Below are positions 47,008 through 54,884 of a stretch of 64,000 nucleotides of DNA, piece by piece. The stretch is from PALSA-270 sp963770915 (GTDB taxonomy: Bacteria; Acidobacteriota; Terriglobia; Terriglobales; Acidobacteriaceae): positions 3,596,001 through 3,660,000 of the forward strand of contig CAVYRG010000001.1 in assembly GCA_963770915.1 (NCBI GenBank). The letters are read 5' to 3'. Each line of letters starts with the position of its first letter. The first letter of the stretch is position 1. A model generated the notes under the pieces. The model saw only the letters and a list, made by a program, of their open reading frames with translations. It searched no databases and was not told the DNA's origin. A program made the translations under genes and the position numbers.

Positions 47008-49713
47008 TCATGGCCGGGGCGCCACGATGGACCGCTGCCCAGTTGCGTCAGGCTTCCGGCCGTCGTACCCGGCGACGCCCTCATGCCGCTCCAGCCAGGC
47101 GGCCAGCGGATGCTCCAGCTGCGACCTCAGGTCCAGGCAATAGTTGATGCTTTCGACCGACTGGTTCAGCAGCCGATTGGTAATGAGATCCGGCTGGGCC
47201 GAAAAGAAGGTTCGCAGTTGATCTTCCGACTCTGCATCGCAAAACGTGCCTGCCGCCTTCACTAGTTGCTCGCCGGCAAACGGACCGCCGTTTCTTGTGA
47301 GGTCCGGCCAGTGCGCGCGGACAAAATCCCAAGCCAAATCTCTTGCCGCAGGATTTTGCAGCACTGCGGCAGCGAGCCTTGCGGCATCCTGCGAGCGCAC
47401 CGCCGGAGAAACTGCAAAATCGAGCGTCTGCCGCAGGAGTGCCTGGCTGCTGAAGTGAGGCAGCGTTCTAAGATAGAGATCATTCTGCTCTGGCGTGCGC
47501 TTCATCTTCAGGCTGGCGATCAGCTCGTCATAGAGTTCCGTATCGCCGCTTACAGCGGCAATGCTGAGAAAAACCGGCGTCAGCTCAGGATCGACGGAGT
47601 CTGGGTTCTGCAGCGCCTGATGGGCCAGGCGGCGCGCTTCGGCCTGCACGTCTGGGTCGCCGCCGGTAGTGCCCAGCGACAACAGAACGTAGGAACGGAT
47701 CAGATTCTGCTCGTAGGCTTCGCCGGGCTTGGGTGCGAAACCCAGCTTCTGTGCAACCGGTTCCAGCAGATGCCGTACCCAGAGCTGATAAGCCCAGCGG
47801 TCGCCGCCATCAGCCAGGTACATGCCGATGTAGTCCAACCGGGTGAGCAACTCGTGCACGACGGCGGGGCTGTCGTCGTTGGCCATGCCTTGGGCAAGCT
47901 CAAGATAGTCTCCAATGGGCTCGCGTCCGACTCGCACCGCAGACCAAACGTCAGACAGCAGCATAAGGCGTTCCGTGGGAGTGAGAGCCTTTTCAGTGTC
48001 GCCCGCCAAAATATGCTCGGCATCCGGCGAATAGCTGGAGCGGTAATAACCTGCCGCGCCCGCGTTGGCCAGCAGCCAGGAAGCGCAACCCGGCAGCGTG
48101 AACTTCGATTCGTTCTGGGAAAGCAACTGGCACTTCGTTTCGACTTTGCCGCGTTTCGTTGGCGCCTTGAGGCACACTGGAATCTTCCACAACTCAGCCT
48201 GGGGGCCGCTTGTGGCGGCTGCAAGTTTCGCCCTGTCATAGAAGTAACGCTGCTGGTCGAGAACAACCGCCGTGGAAGATCCCGCACAGCTGCTTCGCAC
48301 GCCCACCAGCGGCGGCCCCGGCTGATTGACGAAAGTCGCCATGACCGCGGCTACGGGTTTCTTCGAAACCTGAGCCAGTGCATCCCAAAAGTTTGCCGAC
48401 GTAGCATTCCCCCAGCGATGTTCCTCAAGATAGCGGTTCACGCCCCGCCGGAACGTCTCTTCGCCGAGGTAGCTTTCCAACATGCGCAGAACGGCTGCGC
48501 CTTTTTTGTAACTGATGTCGTCGAACAGTGCGTCGATTTCCGCGGGCGTTTCGGCCGCCTGATGGATGGGATGTGTGTCCGCCAGCGAGTCCAACTCCAG
48601 CGCCTTTACCGTATCTTGCACGTCATCGAGCGGCATGTTCCATTCCGGCTTCCAGGCCTGCACCGGCTTGCTCTCCATCCAGGAGGCGAAACCTTCGTTC
48701 AGCCAAACGTCGTCCCACCACTGCATGGTGACCATGTCGCCGAACCACTGATGCGCGATCTCGTGAGCAATCACCGAGGCCACCCTTTTGCGCTGGGCCA
48801 GCGAGGCATGTTTGTCGTCGAGCAGCATGAGAATCTCACGGAAGGTGATGCAGGCGGTGTTCTCCATGGCTCCGGCGGCAAAATCCGGCAGCGCGATCAA
48901 ATCCAGCTTCGAGTAGGGATATTTGATGGTGAAATACTTGTTGTAGTAGCGAAGTATGTTTTCCGTCGATTCCAGGGCAAAGGCAGCAAGATGTTTTCTT
49001 CCCGGCGTGGTGAACACGCGAATCGGAATGCCATCCGCCGAACCCTCGATGGATTCAAACTGCCCCACCACCATGGCCACAAGATAAGAAGACATCTTCG
49101 GCGTGGTGGCGAAGTGCACCGTGTGCTCGTTTTTGCCCGGCCCCGGCGAATCGGAGAGCGCCTGGCTGTTGGAGATTACGGTCATCTGCTTTGGCGCGAC
49201 GACCGTGATGTCAAACGTCGCCTTGTAAGCCGGCTCGTCAAACGACGGAAAGGCGCGCCGCGCATCGGTGGACTCGAATTGCGTCACGACATACTTCTGG
49301 CCGTCTTCATTGGTTCCCAGATAGAAACCGCGCAAATCGTGGGAAAGAATCCCGCGGTAGCGGATATGAAGTGTGGCCGGGCCCGGTTGGAGCGCTTTCG
49401 CGACAGACAACGCAGATGTTTGGGCCTTTTCGTCGATGGCGACGGTGGCCTTTTGCTCCTTGCCGCGGCTGCTGATGGTGGTTTCCGAGAAGTCGATGTC
49501 GGCGGCGTTCAACACGATTTGCGATGTAGGCTGGAGGACGCGGATTTCGATAGTTTCATCGCCGGCGAAGCTTTCGCTTTTGAAGTCGGGCTTGAAGCTG
49601 AGCGTGTAGCTTTCCGGAACGGCTAGTTTTGGCAGGCGCTGCGCCGTCGCGAGACACGGCAACCAGGCGGCAGAGAGAAAGATCACCGCCGTTTTCAAGC
49701 TGGCTGATTTCAC
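47008..49713 (-). CDS. M1-family zinc aminopeptidase
   Basis: A 901-residue exported aminopeptidase N relative. Signal peptide KSASLKTAVIFLSAAWLPCL (to ATAQ). Exopeptidase motif GAMENTACITFRE, zinc site HEIAHQWFGDM with the distal Glu in NEGFASWME (about residues 315-345), and a C-terminal ERAP1-like helical domain. It removes N-terminal residues from peptides in the periplasm or outside. It lies 24 bp downstream of hutI on the same strand (hutI itself starts at 51032), so co-transcription with hutI is possible. Confidence 0.96.
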   Translation of the reverse strand: MKSASLKTAVIFLSAAWLPCLATAQRLPKLAVPESYTLSFKPDFKSESFAGDETIEIRVLQPTSQIVLNAADIDFSETTISSRGKEQKATVAIDEKAQTSALSVAKALQPGPATLHIRYRGILSHDLRGFYLGTNEDGQKYVVTQFESTDARRAFPSFDEPAYKATFDITVVAPKQMTVISNSQALSDSPGPGKNEHTVHFATTPKMSSYLVAMVVGQFESIEGSADGIPIRVFTTPGRKHLAAFALESTENILRYYNKYFTIKYPYSKLDLIALPDFAAGAMENTACITFREILMLLDDKHASLAQRKRVASVIAHEIAHQWFGDMVTMQWWDDVWLNEGFASWMESKPVQAWKPEWNMPLDDVQDTVKALELDSLADTHPIHQAAETPAEIDALFDDISYKKGAAVLRMLESYLGEETFRRGVNRYLEEHRWGNATSANFWDALAQVSKKPVAAVMATFVNQPGPPLVGVRSSCAGSSTAVVLDQQRYFYDRAKLAAATSGPQAELWKIPVCLKAPTKRGKVETKCQLLSQNESKFTLPGCASWLLANAGAAGYYRSSYSPDAEHILAGDTEKALTPTERLMLLSDVWSAVRVGREPIGDYLELAQGMANDDSPAVVHELLTRLDYIGMYLADGGDRWAYQLWVRHLLEPVAQKLGFAPKPGEAYEQNLIRSYVLLSLGTTGGDPDVQAEARRLAHQALQNPDSVDPELTPVFLSIAAVSGDTELYDELIASLKMKRTPEQNDLYLRTLPHFSSQALLRQTLDFAVSPAVRSQDAARLAAAVLQNPAARDLAWDFVRAHWPDLTRNGGPFAGEQLVKAAGTFCDAESEDQLRTFFSAQPDLITNRLLNQSVESINYCLDLRSQLEHPLAAWLERHEGVAGYDGRKPDATGQRSIVAPRP

Positions 49714-49736
49714 TGGAGATTCCTCATTGTTTAATC

Positions 49737-51032
49737 CTAGCCCAATGCCCGCTCATTCGGTTCGAGAACGCCATTCAGAACGGTCAGGCGGCAGCGGTGA
49801 GCCGCCAGCCAGTAGGGAATTTCACGATAGTCGGCGACGTCGAAAATGGCCAGGTCCGCATCTTTGCCCGCTTCGACGGACCCCTTGCGGTGCGCCAGGC
49901 ACAACGCCCGCGCCCCGTTGATGGTGGCCGCGGCAATGGCCTCGGCGGGCGACATTCGCATGTGGGTGCATGCCAAAGAAAGCACAAACGGCATGCTGCA
50001 TGTTGGAGAGGAGCCTGGATTGTAATCGGTGGCCAGCGCAACCGGCACGCCCGCGTCAATCAGCTTTCGCGCGGGAGCATATTGGGCCAGGCCAAGAAAA
50101 TAATTCGCCGCCGGCAGCAGAGTCGCCACCGTATCGTGCTTCGCCAGGTGCGCGATATCGTCTTCGTTTACGTGATCCAAGTGGTCGAGCGAGGCGGGGC
50201 CAAAGCGCAGCAGGGCGGGGAGCCGGGTCTCACTCATCTGGCCGACGTGAGCGCGCACTCGCAGGCCATGCTTCTCCGCGCAAGCAAAAAGTTCTTCTGT
50301 CTCGGCGGACGAAAACGCGCCGCGCTCGCAGAACACATCGACAAAGCGCGCCAGCTTGCGCTTGGCCACTCGCGGGATCATCTGTTTACAGACGAGTTCC
50401 ACGTACTTTGGTGAGCGTCCCTCGAACTCTTTCGGGATCACATGCGCGCCGAGCAGGGTAGGGACGACGGTGCCGGGCCAGTTCGATGCGGCAGCTTGAA
50501 TTGCCTGCAAGGACTTCAGCTCCGACTCCACACTCAGTCCGTAGCCGGATTTAGCCTCAACCGTCGTAGTGCCGTTCGTGGCCATCTCGCGCAGCGCAGC
50601 CAGGGTGCTTTCGGCTAAGGCCGGCCGGGTAGCTTTCCGGACGCTTTCGACGCTCGATTGGATGCCGCCGCCGGCTCGGGCGATTTGCTCGTAGGTCGCT
50701 CCGGCGATGCGCTTCTCAAAATCCCCCAGCCGCGGCGCAACGAACGCCGGGTGGGTGTGCGAGTCCACGAAACCAGGCAGCACGATTTTGCCGCCGCAGT
50801 CAATTTCCGTGATTCGCCGGCGATGTTCTCTGATCCAGGCATCCCTTAGGGCGTCTTTGTTCCTGCCCACAGAGACGATCTTTCCGCCGAGGCACAGCAC
50901 CGCGGCATCTGTGATCAGGCCAAGTTCCTGAAGCTGAGGTCCGCGGCGCGGGCCCGGATGGCTGGAGCGCAAGGTCAGTAGTTGACCAATGTTGGCCAGT
51001 AGGAGCGGGCCTGCTTTGGTGGGGGATGGCAC
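49737..51032 (-). CDS. hutI: Imidazolonepropionase
   Basis: A 431-residue amidohydrolase of histidine degradation (imidazolone propionate to formiminoglutamate). Metal site HxH in GFVDSHTHPAF, substrate motifs YEQIARAGGGI and EAKSGYGL, metal His in RVRAHVGQMSE and DHLDHV, Asp in LATDYNPGSSP. The length suits HutI. HutU is 3.9 kb away on the same strand; no hutH or hutG is visible in the window. The start is uncertain by a few codons (ATG 51032). Confidence 0.95.
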   Translation of the reverse strand: MPSPTKAGPLLLANIGQLLTLRSSHPGPRRGPQLQELGLITDAAVLCLGGKIVSVGRNKDALRDAWIREHRRRITEIDCGGKIVLPGFVDSHTHPAFVAPRLGDFEKRIAGATYEQIARAGGGIQSSVESVRKATRPALAESTLAALREMATNGTTTVEAKSGYGLSVESELKSLQAIQAAASNWPGTVVPTLLGAHVIPKEFEGRSPKYVELVCKQMIPRVAKRKLARFVDVFCERGAFSSAETEELFACAEKHGLRVRAHVGQMSETRLPALLRFGPASLDHLDHVNEDDIAHLAKHDTVATLLPAANYFLGLAQYAPARKLIDAGVPVALATDYNPGSSPTCSMPFVLSLACTHMRMSPAEAIAAATINGARALCLAHRKGSVEAGKDADLAIFDVADYREIPYWLAAHRCRLTVLNGVLEPNERALG

Positions 51033-51135
51033 GCAGGAAGTCTAGCAGGCGGACTCTGCCCTTTGTCATATGAGCGAAGTCGAAGGATCTCTGCGGTCGA
51101 ATGTCTGGACTTCAAGGGAAGGGAGCAACGTGCGC

Positions 51136-51525
51136 CTAGCGCTTCCGTCTCGCCGCGGGCTTGCGCCTCCGGGCGGATGAACGGGGCTTGGCTTGACGAG
51201 CCACAAATTTGTGCGCCAGCCCAAGCAAGTCGCGCAACACGTCTGGCGTGATGCGCGACAGGCGCACCAGCACACCGGTATAGCCGGCGTAGTGGTCGGT
51301 GATGTAGTAGATGTCGGGAGCCTCGGTCAGCAGCGCGGCTCGGTCATCGAAATCCACGCGCACCACGAGAGACCCGGGTTCAGCCGAGCGATTAGCCGGA
51401 AGACACGCCAGCATTTTCCCGTCGACCTTGAGCGCCGGGGCTCCGAACGTGGTGCTCTCTTCCACTCCGGGTAGAGCGAGACCGATATCCCGTACGATGT
51501 CGAAAGTGAGGGCAGTTCTGCGCAC
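51136..51525 (-). CDS. MmcQ/YjbR-family protein
   Basis: A 129-residue protein from GTG 51525 (GAGGT upstream). MmcQ/YjbR pattern: DIVRDIGLALPGVEESTTFG, ALKVDGKMLACLP, LVVRVDFDDRAALL, YYITDHYAGYTGVLVRLSRI, LRDLLGLAHKFVA; then an Arg/Lys-rich tail. The family has a CyaY-like fold and may bind DNA. Function undefined. A long inverted repeat lies in its leader (51559-51587). Confidence 0.85.
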   Translation of the reverse strand: MRRTALTFDIVRDIGLALPGVEESTTFGAPALKVDGKMLACLPANRSAEPGSLVVRVDFDDRAALLTEAPDIYYITDHYAGYTGVLVRLSRITPDVLRDLLGLAHKFVARQAKPRSSARRRKPAARRKR

Positions 51526-51558
51526 CGGCCACTACCTCAAGACTCACGCTATTTGTTC

Positions 51559-51587
51559 GGCATGCCAGGTTTCAGACTTGGCATGCC
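51559..51587 (-). other. 9-bp inverted repeat upstream of the MmcQ/YjbR gene
   Basis: GGCATGCCA / TGGCATGCC flank an 11-base loop, 34 bp before the GTG start, with a TATAAT (minus strand, 51596-51601) just upstream. As RNA it is a stem-loop in the leader; as DNA it could be an operator just downstream of the -10 box. Confidence 0.5.
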
Positions 51588-51648
51588 GATGCCGCATTAT
51601 AGTTTATGGGGTGTGACAGTGACTTGAGCGGAGGGTTCGAGTCCCGGC

Positions 51649-52845
51649 TTAGACAAAAACTTCCCCTGGCAACGCAGTCAACGTGCGCGATGAAAGAGTG
51701 TTTTGTACAACGCGCTTGGGTTGCTCCACGCCGGTTGCATCCATCTGCTTGCGTTCGATGCGAAGCTTCAGCGTGCGTTCGATCTGCCTTAACTCCATCG
51801 TCTCCGCTCCTGCAACCAGGGTTGTGGCGCGGCCTTGGGAGCCAGCGCGTCCCGTGCGGCCGACGCGGTGGATGAAATCCTCGGCAATCTTGGGCACGTC
51901 GTAGTTGATGACGTGCGCCACATCGTCCACGTGCAGACCGCGCGAAGCGATGTCCGTCGCCACCAGCACCTGGTAGCGGCCTTCCTGAAATCCGCTCAAC
52001 GCTTTGTTGCGCTGCGATTGCGAGCGGTCGCCATGAATCATGGCAGCGTTAAAGCCGTCGCGCTCCAGAGATTTGGCGATCCGTTCCGCGCCGCGCTTGG
52101 TGCGCGCGAAAACCAGCGTTTGTCCGGTTTCCCCATAGAGCAACTGGCGCAGGGCTTCCATTTTCCCATCGAGGCGAACTTCATACGCCGTCAGTTGCAC
52201 GCTCTCCGCCGGCTTGAGCACCGAGCCGAGCGCCACCCGTACTGGCTCCCGCATGTATTCATGCACCAGGCTGGCGACCGACTGTTCCATTGTCGCCGAG
52301 AAGCACAGGGTCTGCCGGCGCGTAGGCAGCGTGGCCACAATGCGCCGGATCGCGGGCAGAAATCCCATATCCAACATGCGGTCGGCTTCGTCGAGCACCA
52401 GCATCTTGATGTGGCGCAGGTCGGCCAGCCTGCGGTCAATGAAATCCTGCAAGCGTCCGGGAGTCGCGATGATCAGCCCGCAGCCGCTGCGCAGACTGAG
52501 AATCTGCGTCTTCTCCGGTACGCCGCCAATCACCAGCGCAGCCTTCGGCGTGGTCTTGCCGCGCAGTTGTTCGTACTGCTCGTGGACTTGCATGGCCAGC
52601 TCACGCGTTGGCAATAGGACCAAAGCGCTCGCCTGGTGCAAAGGCTCACGCCGCAGCATCTCGATCAACGGCAGTAGGAAGGCCAGCGTCTTTCCGGTGC
52701 CGGTCTGCGCCGTGCCGATTACGTCTTTGCCTTCTAGCGCAGGAGGAATGGCCTGCTCCTGGATTGGGGTTAAGGTTGTAAATTGCGCTGCCGCCAGCCT
52801 CTGCTGCAGGGCAGCAGACAGCGGCAGTTCTGTAAACTTCGTCAT
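51649..52845 (-). CDS. rhlE: DEAD-box RNA helicase, RhlE type
   Basis: A 398-residue helicase core with all motifs: Q-motif TPIQEQAIPPAL, motif I AQTGTGKT, Ia PTRELA, Ib TPGRLQD, II DEADRMLDMGF, III SAT, IV LVFARTK, V ATDIASRG, VI HRVGRTGR. The short C-terminus (KQMDATGVEQPKRVVQNTL) suits RhlE/compact DEAD proteins acting in RNA remodelling and cold response. ATG 52845. The 255-bp spacer upstream (52846-53100) holds no gene I can support. Confidence 0.96.
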   Translation of the reverse strand: MTKFTELPLSAALQQRLAAAQFTTLTPIQEQAIPPALEGKDVIGTAQTGTGKTLAFLLPLIEMLRREPLHQASALVLLPTRELAMQVHEQYEQLRGKTTPKAALVIGGVPEKTQILSLRSGCGLIIATPGRLQDFIDRRLADLRHIKMLVLDEADRMLDMGFLPAIRRIVATLPTRRQTLCFSATMEQSVASLVHEYMREPVRVALGSVLKPAESVQLTAYEVRLDGKMEALRQLLYGETGQTLVFARTKRGAERIAKSLERDGFNAAMIHGDRSQSQRNKALSGFQEGRYQVLVATDIASRGLHVDDVAHVINYDVPKIAEDFIHRVGRTGRAGSQGRATTLVAGAETMELRQIERTLKLRIERKQMDATGVEQPKRVVQNTLSSRTLTALPGEVFV

Positions 52846-53100
52846 TCGATTTGTTTCTTTCTGGAGGGGCCTGTCGTCACATCCTCAGACACACGTCCGA
52901 GGTCTCACGCCGCTCACGTTCGATTTAGATTTAACGCTGAGTAAAACGGCAGGCAGGAAAAGCGGAGATGAAGCTGGTCCAACTGAAGAACCACCGCGAG
53001 AACAAGCAAACCGTGCAAAAAGCGTCATAAACAGTATATCAGATATTGGATTCGTGCTAATAACCGCGCCGGTACCGAAGTCACTCCGCGTTGCCGGACT

Positions 53101-53310
53101 TCAAAATCTGCGGTCATCGGGACGCCCCGGCACATCGATCCGTAATCGCGGAGGATGCAGTTCGCGAACATGCTGATTGACGGCGGCCGCAGCCTGAGTG
53201 CGGCGGTTGCCTTTGGTGTAGTCGAAATCAAGGGTGTGAACCGTGAATTCGCAGATCGTGCATTGGAAGGCAACGCCGCCGTTCAAGGGCTTGGTAGTGT
53301 AATAGCGCAC
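53101..53310 (-). CDS. Small protein with a CxxC motif
   Basis: A 69-residue protein from GTG 53310: RYYTTKPLNGGVAFQCTICE, FTVHTLDFDYTKGNRRTQAA, AAVNQHVRELHP. C17-x2-C20 plus two downstream His (H47 and H52 region) could form a C2H2-like zinc site. The composition is coding-like while the overlapping frame (53025-53273) is not. Family not recognised. Confidence 0.5.
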   Translation of the reverse strand: MRYYTTKPLNGGVAFQCTICEFTVHTLDFDYTKGNRRTQAAAAVNQHVRELHPPRLRIDVPGRPDDRRF

Positions 53311-53438
53311 AACCCATTGTAGTCCTTCTGGCGGAATAACACTTTGGGCAAGAGGAGTTGGCCCTTCGATTGATTGCCGATTAGAGTCTATTGAGTCGTA
53401 CGGAAAGATGCCGTACAGTGGTGCCTAGAGGTTCACTC

Positions 53439-53708
53439 ATGCCGACTCGACAGCAGGCACGGATCGAAGTTCGCATTGCCTTAAAACAGAAGCAACTGTT
53501 TGAGCGCGCGGCGGAGATGCAGGGGCTTACGCTGACCGACTTTGCCATCTCCAGCATGCAGCGGGCGGCGGCGCACGCCGTGGAAGAACATGCCCGCATC
53601 GAACTGAGCCAGCGCGATCAGCAGGCGTTTGTTGAGGCCCTGATGAATCCGCCGGAACCGAATGCCACGTTGCGGGCGGCGGCGAAGGCCTACCTGCGGG
53701 CGAAGTGA
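53439..53708 (+). CDS. DUF1778 (TacA-type) antitoxin
   Basis: An 89-residue antitoxin. ATG 53439 follows GAGGTTCACTC. N-terminal ribbon-helix-helix (RIEVRIALKQKQLFERAAEM, GLTLTDFAISSMQRAA), a linker helix and a C-terminal toxin-binding part (DQQAFVEALMNPPEPNATLR). DUF1778 proteins pair with GNAT toxins (TacAT/AtaRT), and such a gene follows 7 bp downstream. It should repress the operon and neutralise the toxin. Confidence 0.93.
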   Translation: MPTRQQARIEVRIALKQKQLFERAAEMQGLTLTDFAISSMQRAAAHAVEEHARIELSQRDQQAFVEALMNPPEPNATLRAAAKAYLRAK

Positions 53709-53715
53709 TCGCGCC

Positions 53716-54252
53716 GTGATCGCCGACAAAATCAAATATAATATCGAGCCGCTCGGCCATCACGACCGGGCGGCTTTTTCCTGCGGCCATGCCGCCCTCG
53801 ACCGCTACATTCGCGAGCAGGCCTCGCAGGATGTCAAACGCGGGCTGGCGGCGGTCTTCGTCATCATCGCGAAAAACGCGCCCCGGACCATTCTCTCCTA
53901 CTACACGCTGTCGAGCCGGGAGTTGAAGACCGAGCAGCTTCCTCTGGAATTCGCCAGGAAATCGGGAAAGTACGGATACGTCGGCGTGACTCTGCTCGGC
54001 AGAATGGTGGTGGATGAGAGATACAGGGGGCAGGGTCTCGGCGCACTTACCTTGTTGCATGCCCTGGAAAAGAGCCTTGCGGCAACGCTGGACGTGGCCT
54101 CGTGGGCTGTGTTCGTGGATGTCATTGATGATGCGGCCGCGGACTTCTATCGGAAATACGGCTTCATCGAACTGCCTGAAAACAAACGCAAGCTGTTTCT
54201 GCCGATGAGGACGATTGCGGGGTTGTTTGGAGGAGCAGTTCCCGGCTGCTAG
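53716..54252 (+). CDS. GNAT-family toxin (TacT/AtaT-type acetyltransferase)
   Basis: A 178-residue acetyltransferase from GTG 53716. Toxin-family pattern: IEPLGHHDRAAFSCGHAALD, RYIREQASQDVKRGLAAVFV, YYTLSSREL, acetyl-CoA loop VDERYRGQGLGALTLL, catalytic Tyr region DFYRKYGFIELP. These toxins acetylate the amino group of charged tRNAs and stop translation (family knowledge). Immediately downstream of the DUF1778 antitoxin. The frame is open upstream, but GTG 53716 fits the pair spacing. Confidence 0.93.
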   Translation: MIADKIKYNIEPLGHHDRAAFSCGHAALDRYIREQASQDVKRGLAAVFVIIAKNAPRTILSYYTLSSRELKTEQLPLEFARKSGKYGYVGVTLLGRMVVDERYRGQGLGALTLLHALEKSLAATLDVASWAVFVDVIDDAAADFYRKYGFIELPENKRKLFLPMRTIAGLFGGAVPGC

Positions 54253-54331
54253 CATCTGGAAGGAATTGGGGGAACGTTCTGTCTGTCCCCTGCATTTCTC
54301 TCTCGATGCGGCGGGCCATTCAAGAATGGAT

Positions 54332-54576
54332 TTACAGCTTCTTGCCCTTTGCGGCCTGGCCTGGCAGCAGGAATGTTTTGGGATGGCTAGCTTCGCCGCA
54401 GAGTTTGAACGATCCGAAATCTTTATACAATGGCCTTCGGGAACTTCCGGACGGGACTCGATCCACAGGCGCAGTTGGTTCAGATCGTCGAGGTTGATCC
54501 TGCGCTCCCGCATGCGCTCGATAAGATGGTCGCGGACCGCTTGCGGCAGTTGCGACCAGCCTGCGATTTGCGGCAT
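54332..54576 (-). pseudogene. Frameshifted small conserved protein paired with an RHH-like gene
   Basis: ATG 54576 follows the upstream TAA directly (TAAATG). The first part reads IAGWSQLPQAVRDHLIERMR, NLDDLNQLRLWIESRPEVPEG. Near 54430 one base appears lost (GGCCATTGTATAAA instead of a TGG Trp codon). The next frame then continues as YKDFGSFKLCGEASHPKTFL, LPGQAAKGKKL and stops at 54332. Restored, the product would be about 80 residues. The intact frame instead runs on as meaningless sequence. Two-gene layout suggests a toxin-antitoxin-like pair with a disabled second member, or a sequencing error. Confidence 0.68.
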
Positions 54577-54831
54577 TTACTCTCCGAACACGAAGCGTCC
54601 GAGCTGTTCGCCCAGTTCTTGCGCTTCGTCAGCGTCCTGCGAGGAGCGGAAACGCTGGGCCAATGCGAAGAACTCTTTTTCCTTTCGTTGGCGCGCCTCA
54701 ATCCCTTCTTCAATCAGCTCGACTAGCACTCGATTGTCGCTGAGCCTCCTCCGGCGGGCGATGCTGGCCACTTTCCTGGCAGTCGGTTCGGGCAGGGTCA
54801 GACTACGCCGGACTTGCTTTTTGGTTTTCAC
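54577..54831 (-). CDS. Ribbon-helix-helix/CopG-like antitoxin-type protein
   Basis: An 84-residue basic protein: KTKKQVRRSLTLPEPTARKV, ASIARRRRLSDNRVLVELIE, EGIEARQRKEKEFFALAQRF, acidic tail. The short strand followed by two helices (RSLTLPEPTARKVASIARRR, SDNRVLVELIEEGI) is RHH-like. It abuts the frameshifted gene at 54332-54576 (TAAATG). It probably autoregulates the pair. Confidence 0.65.
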   Translation of the reverse strand: MKTKKQVRRSLTLPEPTARKVASIARRRRLSDNRVLVELIEEGIEARQRKEKEFFALAQRFRSSQDADEAQELGEQLGRFVFGE

Positions 54832-54884
54832 GCCACCAGTTTACACCAATGTGGTGCAAGAGAACCAACCTATTGAACTCGGGA

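Noticed and set aside
47700..48287. A second minus-strand frame inside the M1 aminopeptidase
   Set aside because: Shadow frame in the same coding region, Ser/Arg/Cys-rich and without domain.
47266..49626. A 786-codon plus-strand open frame
   Set aside because: It is exactly antisense to the M1 aminopeptidase, has low-complexity Arg/Gln/His-rich sequence and no domain; long antisense frames are expected in high-GC coding DNA.
51633..51645. GGGTTCGAGTCCC, resembling a tRNA T-arm
   Set aside because: No acceptor, D-arm or anticodon arm can be built around it; probably chance or a tiny tRNA fragment next to the rhlE 3' end.
53527..54331. The long in-frame continuation of the 54576 minus-strand frame
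   Set aside because: Beyond the probable one-base deletion it runs antisense to the GNAT toxin gene; the composition is non-coding and the true frame ends at 54332.
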